The position numbers and the translations under genes are program-made. The notes beneath the pieces are model-generated. The model made no database searches and was not told where the DNA came from. It saw only the letters and a list, made by a program, of their open reading frames with translations. From Alphaproteobacteria bacterium (GTDB taxonomy: Bacteria; Pseudomonadota; Alphaproteobacteria; Micropepsales; Micropepsaceae), in the NCBI GenBank assembly GCA_003131925.1, contig PKWC01000141.1, positions 3,729-13,197 on the forward strand: DNA of 9,469 nucleotides. The letters are read 5' to 3'. This document shows positions 1 to 6,038 of this stretch, one piece after another; position 1 is the first letter of the stretch, and the number at the start of each line of letters is the position of its first letter.

Positions 1-37
1 CTCACCGCCTCACTGTCTCCCTGTGAACTTTACTTCT

Positions 38-52
38 CCGCGGCTGCCGCGG
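38..52 (-). terminator. GC hairpin just downstream of the DyP gene
   Basis: A perfect inverted repeat, CCGCGG-CTG-CCGCGG, begins 18 bases past the DyP stop codon. It could end or stabilise the minus-strand transcript. No T-run follows on the minus strand, so it is not a classical rho-independent terminator, and the operon may continue off the window. Confidence 0.3.
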
Positions 53-70
53 CTCCGTGTGGGCCTCTTC

Positions 71-1345
71 CTAAGTCTCGAACAGCTTCTGACCGATGTA
101 TTCGCCGGGAGCAGCGCCGGGCGGGCAGGCGAACAATCCGCCACCGGTGTGGGTCGTGAACTGGTTCAGCAAGTCGAGTTTGGACATACGCTCGTAGATC
201 CTGACGAAGCCCTCGCGCGGGTCGCGCTGATAGCAGATGAAGAACAGGCCCGCGTCATATGCAATGCCCTGCCGCCAGGGTGGCCAGCGTTCCGCCGTGT
301 CGCTTACCCCGTCATTGTAGGAATAAGGCCGGCGCAGCACGCGGGCACCACCATTGCTCTGCGCGGCGGCGAGCCTCACATGCGCGTCGATCGGTGTGAC
401 GGGACTGCCGTCCTTGTCGGCGGTCTCGAAATCGAGCGCATCCGACTCGCTCTTTTTTCCGAGCGGCGCACCGGTCAGCTTGTGGCGTCCGAACGTGTGT
501 TCCTGAAAGTTGGTTCTCATCCGGTCCCAGTGCTCGAGCGCGATGAGGATGCGCCGCGCCACGACATAGGAGCCGCCGCGCATCCAGGCGGGACCGTCAT
601 CGCCCACAAAGACGAATTGTTCCAACGCCGTCCTATCCTGTGGAGAGGGATTGCCGGTGCCGTCCTTGAATCCCATCAGGTTGCGCGGAGTTTCGCCTTC
701 GGGCGAATGCGGAAGGAATCCCGTCTGGCCCCAGCGGACGTGCACCATTCCGATGCCGAGGTGCGAGAGTCGGCGGATGGCGTGAAAGGCGACCTGCGGA
801 TCGTCGGCGCAGGCCTGCACGGAAATATCTCCGCCCGTGCGGTCCGCTATGAGCTGGTCGCCGGTGAAGCGCGGCATGTCGATGAGCGCCGGCGGACGTG
901 ACGCCGCAAGGTCGTAACGATTCTTGCCATCCTTGACGAAAACCCCCGGGCCGAAGCCGAAGGTGATCGTCAGACGGGACGGAGAGAGGCCCATCGTCTC
1001 CGCGATGTCGGCGGGCGCATCAGGATCGCTTCCCTGCGAAGGCGCCATCTCGCCTCTCGACATCAGGGCCGCGGCTTCTGTCCACACGAGCAGAAGCGCA
1101 ATCACATCGGCGCGTTTTTGGGTATCTAGATCGAACACGGCGAAATAGGTGTGGCGCTGTGCGGGTGTGAGGATGCCGCCCTGATGCACGCCGTAGAATA
1201 GCTCGACAGAATCTGCGGATCCCGCTTCCGCTGCGGCCGGCCGGATCTCTGCTTGCGCCAATCCTGTGCCGGCAACGGCAGCGAGCAGCCCCGCGCGCTT
1301 CAGAAACCCGCGCCGCGAAGCTCCAGTCTTGTCTCGTCGCGTCAT
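71..1345 (-). CDS. efeB: Tat-exported Dyp-type peroxidase / deferrochelatase (EfeB-like)
   Basis: This 424-residue protein is a haem peroxidase of the DyP family, EfeB/YcdB class. Characterised members act in the periplasm, where they oxidise substrates with peroxide and have been reported to release iron from haem. The N-terminus carries a textbook twin-arginine signal, SRRGFLK at residues 10-16, followed by a hydrophobic stretch and Ala-rich cleavage region to about residue 40. The DyP signature GFKDG is at residues 225-229, with Asp228 as the expected distal acid. AHVR at 321-324 supplies the likely haem-ligand His322, and LRRPYSY at 337-343 supplies the distal Arg. Length is normal for EfeB. 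No Shine-Dalgarno is visible before the ATG. Instead the start overlaps the upstream stop codon (ATGA, 1342-1345), implying translational coupling. EfeU and EfeO, the usual partners, are not upstream; downstream lies outside the window. The symbol is by family resemblance. Family assignment is very secure, deferrochelatase activity less so. Confidence 0.93.
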   Translation of the reverse strand: MTRRDKTGASRRGFLKRAGLLAAVAGTGLAQAEIRPAAAEAGSADSVELFYGVHQGGILTPAQRHTYFAVFDLDTQKRADVIALLLVWTEAAALMSRGEMAPSQGSDPDAPADIAETMGLSPSRLTITFGFGPGVFVKDGKNRYDLAASRPPALIDMPRFTGDQLIADRTGGDISVQACADDPQVAFHAIRRLSHLGIGMVHVRWGQTGFLPHSPEGETPRNLMGFKDGTGNPSPQDRTALEQFVFVGDDGPAWMRGGSYVVARRILIALEHWDRMRTNFQEHTFGRHKLTGAPLGKKSESDALDFETADKDGSPVTPIDAHVRLAAAQSNGGARVLRRPYSYNDGVSDTAERWPPWRQGIAYDAGLFFICYQRDPREGFVRIYERMSKLDLLNQFTTHTGGGLFACPPGAAPGEYIGQKLFET

Positions 1346-2514
1346 TGAGAGGCTTCCATGAGCGTGTTTACATCGTCTTCGACATAATAGAATCCCTTGC
1401 CGTCGGGCGTTACCACGAGGCCGAAGAGATCGCCGTTTCCCGGCGGTGACTGCGCCTCATCGGTGTCGATCCACTGCGCGTAAAGCTGCTTGCCCGCCGC
1501 CGGATCGATTTCGACGACCTGGCCGTTCTTGGCGTTGCAGACGAGAAGGTGTCCGCCCGGCAAAAGCGCCAGCGCGAGCGGCCGCTTCAGGTAACCATCC
1601 CTAGTGACCATGCGCTCGATACCGGCGCTCGCCTTGCGCGTCAACGCATCTGGGATGGCAACAATCTAGTTGCCGACCGCATCGGAGACATAGAGCGTGC
1701 CGTCACCGGCGAGCGCAAGACCGGTCGGGCCGATCAGGAACGCGTCCCTGTCCGCGCGATGGCCGAATCCGTCTGCAATTACTGTCCGGCTTTCGATCAT
1801 GGGTGGCTTTCCGGCCGGGATGGAAAGATCGAAACGAACGATGGAGGCCTTGTGCAACGTGACGGGATAGCCAGTCGCCGGATCGCGGACATCGGGGCCC
1901 GGAACGCCAGATCCCACCATGCTGACGAACAGGTTCGCGCTCACGCCTCTGTCGATCAGCGCAATGTTGCCCCAGGGCCCGTTGATGTCGGCGCCTGTCC
2001 ATGCGGTTGCGACGTTGCCGTTGGAATCCAGCACGAAGAGGCAGCCATCGCCCTTCGTCCGTGTCGTGCCGTCGTTGCTCGGCGTGCTGCCGGCGATGAT
2101 CCAGCCGCTCTTCAGCATGGTCATCGCCGTAGTCAATCCCGTCCCGCCCGGACATTGCGGCGCATGCTGCGGCAGGTTTGCGATCAATGTCGTCGCCTTC
2201 GTAGCGGGATTGTAATCGACGATCGTGGTGCCGGTGCCCTGAAGATTTGAGAGATTGTTGAAATTGTCGACGAGCACGTCGCCCTTCTGGATGCGTCCCG
2301 CCGAAACGGGCGCGACGACGACCGCATAGGGATTGAGATCGCCATTGTCGGTCACGGCGGAGGTGAGCATCGCGTGACGATGAATATTTTCGAGGAACCC
2401 ATCTGATGCTCGCGCCGCGGCCAACTGCGCCACGTACAGCGCAAGAGTCGTCACGGCCAACACAAAGCCGCGTGGCGGGATTTCGAGCTTCGACGAGCGC
2501 TCTCTGATCTGCAT
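1342..2514 (-). pseudogene. Secreted NHL/beta-propeller protein interrupted by an in-frame TAG
   Basis: The reading frame encodes a 390-codon exported protein, but codon 283 is TAG (1666-1668). The two halves are in the same frame and both look coding. The upstream 282 codons end in a propeller-like strand (GDGTLYVSDAVGN). The downstream 107 codons resume with IVAIPDALTR, then LLPGGHLLVCNAKNGQVVEID and VVTPDGKGFYYVEDD, all NHL/SMP-30-like blade motifs. I chose the ATG at 2514 because AAGGAA lies six bases upstream and it opens a signal-peptide-like segment (FVLAVTTLALYVAQLAAARA). The longer frame from 2646 would begin almost at the predicted transcription start. The gene overlaps the DyP start by ATGA, so a stop at codon 283 would also uncouple DyP translation. 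A TTG at 1642-1644 could restart the 3' part, but no ribosome site precedes it. The function is unknown; a periplasmic partner of the peroxidase is inference. The TAG could be mutation, sequencing error or suppressed codon. Confidence 0.8.
1666..1668 (-). other. Premature in-frame TAG in the NHL gene
   Basis: On the minus strand the codons read GTC GGC AAC TAG ATT GTT GCC, giving VGN-stop-IVA. Single-base changes from Lys (AAG), Gln (CAG), Ser (TCG) or Arg (AGG) would create it. The reading frame is unchanged on either side. Confidence 0.9.
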
Positions 2515-2520
2515 CGTCAA

Positions 2521-2526
2521 TTCCTT
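2521..2526 (-). promoter_or_regulatory. Ribosome binding site that fixes the NHL gene start
   Basis: AAGGAA on the minus strand lies six bases before the ATG at 2514. It selects this start over the in-frame ATG 132 bases further upstream, which has no such site. Confidence 0.7.
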
Positions 2527-2655
2527 ATAGCGTGGCAACACGGCGTTCTCTGGGCCGGGACATTGCGGCACAGCATCGGTATGAGGCCCTGTTGCGAGAC
2601 ATGGCTCCTGCCCAGGGGCGTGTTTCCGGACCCTCCGGTCCTTCATATTGGCACT

Positions 2656-2684
2656 TATATATCGGCGCTTATTCTATTTGACAA
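2656..2684 (-). promoter_or_regulatory. Sigma70-type promoter of the NHL-DyP operon
   Basis: On the minus strand TTGTCA (2684-2679) is followed after exactly 17 bases by TATATA (2661-2656). Both hexamers are close to consensus. Transcription would start near 2649, giving a leader of about 135 bases before the ATG at 2514. The -35 hexamer lies inside the Fur-like box. Confidence 0.65.
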
Positions 2685-2698
2685 TGAGAATTAGTCGC
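2680..2698 (-). promoter_or_regulatory. Fur-like operator over the operon promoter
   Basis: GCGACTAATTCTCATTGTC on the minus strand matches the classical 19-bp Fur box (GATAATGATAATCATTATC) at 12 of 19 positions, by hand alignment. The right half, CATTGTC, is best conserved. It overlaps the -35 element, the expected position for iron-dependent repression. A DyP/EfeB gene downstream makes iron control plausible. In alphaproteobacteria the regulator could instead be Irr, RirA or Mur. Confidence 0.55.
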
Positions 2699-2705
2699 AA
2701 TCTAG

Positions 2706-2981
2706 CTTAAGCGATATCGTGCGAGTCCGGCGGATGAGCTCAATGACAGCACGCTCGTTGGAACGGCCCAAGCCGGAGGTGCCAGCGGCGGCGGCACGGC
2801 TTTCAAGCTGAGCAAGTCCCGCGGCGTGTGGAACGAGACGACGCTTCACACTTTCGGCAGCGGCAACGACGGAGTGAGCCCTAGTGGGCAGATCGTTCGC
2901 GACTCGCACGGTAATCTTTACGGCACGACCGTACTCGGCGGCACTCATGGTGCCGGAACCGTCTGGGAGATCACGCCTTAG
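2706..2981 (+). pseudogene. C-terminal remnant of a GloVer-repeat (TIGR03803-type) protein
   Basis: An open frame from 2706 to a TAG at 2979-2981 encodes almost two copies of the GloVer repeat. It reads LVGTAQAGGASGGGTAFKLS, then WNETTLHTFGSGNDGVSP, then GNLYGTTVLGGTHGAGTVWE and a terminal ITP. The motif order is the same as in the intact 399-residue protein at 4736-5935. There is no plausible start or signal peptide. The frame is closed upstream by TAG at 2703-2705, and resemblance fades before about 2733. The N-terminal repeats are therefore missing, and the break abuts the promoter of the divergent NHL-DyP operon. It is best read as a truncated paralogue left by deletion or rearrangement. 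Confidence 0.8.
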
Positions 2982-3027
2982 CTTTGTTGCGTCCCGAAAT
3001 TTGTGGCGCCCGGATCACAACGAGCAG

Positions 3028-3060
3028 CCAGTTCTCACTTTCATCCTTGTCCGGTGCGCC
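3028..3060. repeat. Imperfect direct repeat, copy 1
   Basis: Copy 1 begins CCAGTTCTCACTTTCATCC and ends GTCCGGTGCGCC. A second copy occurs at 3178-3209, differing by one substitution and a 1-2 base change in the middle. The copies start 150 bases apart, and similarity extends weakly outwards (GGATCA before each, CCTA after each). Confidence 0.75.
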
Positions 3061-3177
3061 AGCGCCTAACCCATTGAAGATGCTGGGCTTGCCGAGTCAC
3101 GATACAGGATAGAAATGCGAACTCCGTCGAGAAACCGCCCCTCAGATTGGTATTTGTCGGCGGACCAGGATCAGTAA

Positions 3178-3209
3178 CCAGTTCCCACTTTCATCCGGTC
3201 CGGTGCGCC
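3178..3209. repeat. Imperfect direct repeat, copy 2
   Basis: Copy 2 reads CCAGTTCCCACTTTCATCC and then GGTCCGGTGCGCC. It lies immediately before the 3' end of the minus-strand membrane gene ending at 3218. Between the copies (3061-3177) I see no gene. Confidence 0.75.
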
Positions 3210-3217
3210 GCAGTGAC

Positions 3218-3701
3218 CTAATTTGAAATTCCCCAGCGTGCACGCGCCTTGTTGAGAAGATCGACAATCTCCGAAGCGGATTCTTTCCAGCAGGGGCTAA
3301 ACGAATCTATTCCGCCTGTGAGGCCCCGGATGATTTTGTTTTCTTGAGAGCCATCGGCATAGACGCATCCCGGTTGCCGCGAAAACAGGCGTGGTGAATA
3401 AATTGCGAAGTTCGTGAAATCATTCCAGGAATATCGAAATGTGCGGATACCTGTGCGCCAGGTAAGACCGCCTGGTTCCAAAATCAAATACCCTGGGCGA
3501 AACAACGCATAAATCAGGAAGAGTGAAATTACGCCAAACAGAAGTATCAGGAAGGAGTCCAAAAAACACGCTTCTTCCCGTGCCAGTCGACAATTTGATA
3601 GCAAAAAGCAGAGTGACTCCGGCCGTAGCTGTCAAACTCAACCCAAGCTTGAAGCGATCCTGTACCAAAATTATTGACGGGTTCTCAAGCGTGCCACGCA
3701 T
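3218..3701 (-). pseudogene. Small two-TM protein with PH-like C-terminus, frameshifted in a homopolymer
   Basis: Two overlapping minus-strand frames make sense only when joined. Frame 1 starts at the ATG at 3701, with AGGAGA just upstream (3706-3711), and gives MRGTLENPSIILVQDRFK plus a first hydrophobic helix. Frame 2 supplies a second helix (LILLFGVISLFLIYALF) and a soluble end with RPGYLILEPGGLTWRTG, FRYSWNDFTNF and DLLNKARARWG. Removing one base from the six-T run (3561-3566) joins them into a 160-residue protein. Predicted helices are at about 19-37 and 47-67. Two helices followed by an aromatic-rich beta domain resemble the small membrane-anchored PH-like/STM3941-type proteins; this is a resemblance only and the role is unknown. 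The gene lies 117 bases downstream of another minus-strand membrane gene and may be cotranscribed. The frameshift may be real or a base-calling error. Confidence 0.72.
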
Positions 3702-3818
3702 TTTTTCTCCTGTCAGGAATTCTGCTCGACCAATCCCTCGGACGTTCGGTGCCTGTCACAAGCCTTCACGGCACAAGGGACGTGCTACAAATCCACTTCG
3801 GGTCAACGCGCGGGATTT

Positions 3819-4427
3819 CTACGGCCAGCCCTGTTGCCTCCACAATGGCGGACCCAGAATCTCGGCGAGTTCTGTATCGGTAACGGGCAATGGCAGACGT
3901 TTGCCCCCTATGCTCACGATGCCGCTTCTGCGCGGCCATGGCCGCGGCTCCGCCATTCGGTAGCCCACCCAGACAGAACGCAGACCCGCATGTGGACCCT
4001 TGGGATCAATACCTACTGAAATCAGCAGATGGCCATCCCGGCGCACATAGTTTGGAGGTAGAGGCTGGTAGGGGATCTTGGCCTGTGCGGCGACTTTCAT
4101 CAGCATGGCGGTTGTACGTTCATCAGGCAGATCGGGCCTGAAGGCGCGGGCGCGCAAACGCTCTACGTTTCCCAAATCCTCCACGCCCAGATCCCGGTCG
4201 GCCAGATGAATCACCAATGGGCAAGGTCCCGGCTTCTGGGGATTCTGGAACCAGGAGAAGCCGGCATAGGTGGCCCGGCCGAAATGGCTTATACCTGTAA
4301 AACTGAGATTGGGCGCAAAGGCCGCCTGGACGAGCACACCAGAGATTTCGAGGTAGAGCTGAAAGGCAGCGGTCAGGCCCACCATCAGCGCAATCATCAC
4401 AAGAGCAATCTTAATAAAATTTGCCAT
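3819..4427 (-). CDS. Hypothetical membrane-anchored protein, 202 aa
   Basis: I do not recognise this family. The chosen start is the ATG at 4427, preceded by AAGGGG at 4442-4437 with a nine-base gap; it opens directly into a hydrophobic N-terminal helix (residues 3-24). A longer frame from 4682 adds 85 residues that look non-coding and lacks a ribosome site. The remaining ~175 residues would lie outside the membrane. Notable segments are PGPCPLVIHLADRDLGVEDL, YQPLPPNYVRRDGHLLISVG and a Pro/Trp-containing tail ending WRQQGWP. There is a single Cys in the soluble part. No enzyme motif is apparent. The gene is followed on the same strand by the frameshifted two-TM gene. A possible promoter and palindrome lie 75-105 bases upstream. 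Coding status is supported by the start context and signal-anchor, not by homology. Confidence 0.6.
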   Translation of the reverse strand: MANFIKIALVMIALMVGLTAAFQLYLEISGVLVQAAFAPNLSFTGISHFGRATYAGFSWFQNPQKPGPCPLVIHLADRDLGVEDLGNVERLRARAFRPDLPDERTTAMLMKVAAQAKIPYQPLPPNYVRRDGHLLISVGIDPKGPHAGLRSVWVGYRMAEPRPWPRRSGIVSIGGKRLPLPVTDTELAEILGPPLWRQQGWP

Positions 4428-4735
4428 GCGATCTGGCCCCTTGACCGATGCGCGCGACAATACGCGACGATTGACGTATTTTTGGTAACCCGACACGCCG
4501 GCCTTTATACCGCATTCATCAGATGAAGCGTAAATTTTCAGGACGACGAACACCGTTCCTTTATCGTAATCACGAGGTGGTTTGAACATCGAGGCGGGAA
4601 TCATGGTACACCCCACCGGAGGTCGCGGTGCTGCGGGAATTGTATGAAGATGTTCTGCGGCTGACATCTGGTCTGCGGCCACCGCCGGTCCCCGTCGGGA
4701 GCCGCGAAGGTCCGATAAACGAGAAGGCGAGAATC
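4428..4735. other. Divergent intergenic region, 308 bases
   Basis: This stretch separates the minus-strand 202-residue gene from the plus-strand GloVer gene. It holds a possible minus-strand promoter: TTTACG at 4534-4529, an 18-base gap, and GTATAA at 4510-4505. A 13-bp perfect palindrome (4515-4527) lies between the two hexamers. I see no convincing plus-strand promoter for the GloVer gene. Longer frames crossing the region have no ribosome sites and look like chance extensions of the two genes. Confidence 0.5.
4505..4534 (-). promoter_or_regulatory. Candidate promoter with palindromic spacer
   Basis: On the minus strand TTTACG and GTATAA are separated by 18 bases. The spacer contains the perfect palindrome TTCATC-A-GATGAA (4515-4527, written on the plus strand), positioned where a repressor could bind. 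The hexamers match consensus only moderately. It would give a leader of about 70 bases to the gene starting at 4427. Confidence 0.35.
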
Positions 4736-5935
4736 ATGGAATGTGAATCGATATCGGGTCCCGGCAAGCTTATGCTTGCGCTCGCGTCCGTGGTTGGGCT
4801 GGCCGCGCTCGCCATCCCATGCGCGCAAGCTCAAACCCTCAGCGTCGTCCACAATTTCACCGGCGGAAGCGACGGGGGAAATCCCGTCAACGGCTTCACG
4901 ATGAGTGCAACCGGGACTCTCTACGGCACTGCCAGTTCCGGCGGTAGTTCCGGTTACGGCGTTGTGTTCAAGGTTGGTGACAAAGGCGACGAAACGGTGC
5001 TGCACAGCTTCGCCGGCGGGTCGGACGGGGCAACTCCAAACGGGGGCGTGATCGAGGACCCGAGCGGCGCTTTCTTCGGAACGACCACGACTGGAGGCAC
5101 TTCGGGGCTGGGAACGGTGTACAGGGTGAAGAGAACGAAGGAGACCGTGTTGTACAGCTTCGCCGGGGGCACGGACGGCGCGGATCCCCAGGCAGGGCTG
5201 GTCATGGATGCCGCGGGGAATCTTTACGGCACAACCAGCGTGGGCGGATCGGCCGGCAATGGCACGGTTTTCGAGCTCGTTGCCCCAAAGGTAAAGAGCG
5301 GGCGGTGGACCGAGACGGTGCTCTACAGCTTCGGCACCGGTACGGACGGAGCAACTCCGATCGGCGGTGTGAACCTGGACGCGGCCGGCAACCTGTACGG
5401 TACGACGTCGTTGGGAGGTACCTACGGATACGGCACGGTCTTCCGGTTGACGCCGGGATCCGGTTGGACAGAAAACATTCTTTACAATTTCGACAACACG
5501 ACGGATGGGGCCTATCCCTACGCAGACCTGATTTCCGATGCAGCGGGCAATCTTTATGGCGCCGCTACGGACGGCGGCACAGGGGGCGGAGGGACGATAT
5601 TCGAGCTCACACCCTCAAACGGCAACTGGACTTTCGCGGTGCTCTACAGCCTTCCCGGATGGGGTATCTCGGGAACTTTCCGCGACCTCCTGCTTGATGC
5701 ATCGGGCAATATTTTCGGCACTACGCATTGCGACGGCGCCGATAGTGCCGGAACGATTTTCGAGCTCACACCCTCAGGCGGAAGCTGGACATACACCCTA
5801 CTTTACACCTTCACGGGGGGCGGCGACGGTCTCTACTCGATCAGCAACCTCGTAATGAAACGCGGCAAGCTCTACGGAACGACGATTGACGGCGGCGCGA
5901 ATGGTGCCGGGGTCATCTACAAGCTTACGCGCTAG
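4736..5935 (+). CDS. Secreted seven-repeat GloVer (TIGR03803-type) protein
   Basis: This 399-residue protein consists of a signal peptide and seven tandem repeats of the Gloeobacter/Verrucomicrobia (GloVer) type, often named choice-of-anchor tandem repeat protein. The ATG at 4736 follows AAGGCGAG and starts an export signal (LMLALASVVGLAALAIPCAQA), with likely cleavage after residue 32. An in-frame ATG at 4628 would add 36 residues ahead of the signal and is less likely. Repeats of 46-57 residues begin at about 36, 87, 137, 194, 247, 301 and 354. Each follows the pattern TVLYSF-GG-DG-P-G, D--GNLYGTT-GG--G-GTVFELTP. Seven repeats could close into a seven-bladed beta-propeller, though the fold is inference. 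Repeat six is the most divergent. No C-terminal anchor, catalytic site or metal site is evident, so the product is probably free in the periplasm or secreted. A decayed relative lies at 2706-2981. Function unknown. Confidence 0.9.
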   Translation: MECESISGPGKLMLALASVVGLAALAIPCAQAQTLSVVHNFTGGSDGGNPVNGFTMSATGTLYGTASSGGSSGYGVVFKVGDKGDETVLHSFAGGSDGATPNGGVIEDPSGAFFGTTTTGGTSGLGTVYRVKRTKETVLYSFAGGTDGADPQAGLVMDAAGNLYGTTSVGGSAGNGTVFELVAPKVKSGRWTETVLYSFGTGTDGATPIGGVNLDAAGNLYGTTSLGGTYGYGTVFRLTPGSGWTENILYNFDNTTDGAYPYADLISDAAGNLYGAATDGGTGGGGTIFELTPSNGNWTFAVLYSLPGWGISGTFRDLLLDASGNIFGTTHCDGADSAGTIFELTPSGGSWTYTLLYTFTGGGDGLYSISNLVMKRGKLYGTTIDGGANGAGVIYKLTR

Positions 5936-5958
5936 ACCGAACAGCCGCAGGCATGGAG

Positions 5959-5987
5959 CGCCGGCACCTCGTTTGGGGGTGCCGGCG
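5959..5987 (+). terminator. Hairpin terminator after the GloVer gene
   Basis: CGCCGGCACC and GGTGCCGGCG form a perfect ten-base-pair stem with a nine-base loop, 24 bases past the stop codon. The trailing sequence GTTTCCTG has only a short T-run, so termination may be imperfect. Confidence 0.65.
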
Positions 5988-6015
5988 GTTTCCTGCCAGC
6001 CCCGATGAATACGAT

Positions 6016-6034
6016 GAATACGGGGACGCCTAAT
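6016..6034 (+). repeat. Left terminal inverted repeat of the RAYT element
   Basis: GAATACGGGGACGCCTAAT. It pairs with the right copy at 6820-6838 with one mismatch, and overlaps the second unit of the CGATGAATA doublet. Confidence 0.8.
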
Positions 6035-6038
6035 CCAT

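Noticed and set aside
23..901. Plus-strand open frame of 292 codons opposite the DyP gene
   Set aside because: It overlaps the DyP gene's conserved haem-binding region on the opposite strand and shows no recognisable domain or ribosome site.
1549..2250. Plus-strand frame of 233 codons opposite the NHL gene
   Set aside because: Arg-rich shadow frame. The opposite strand has signal peptide, ribosome site and propeller motifs.
2515..2646. N-terminal extension of the NHL gene to the ATG at 2646
   Set aside because: It would begin about three bases from the predicted transcription start, has Pro/His-rich unlikely sequence, and lies ahead of a better ribosome site and signal peptide.
4428..4682. 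85-residue N-terminal extension of the 202-aa membrane protein
   Set aside because: It buries the signal-anchor helix mid-protein, runs through the candidate promoter and lacks a ribosome site.
4628..4735. Start of the GloVer gene at 4628
   Set aside because: It would add 36 residues in front of a well-formed signal peptide. The ATG at 4736 has its own ribosome site.
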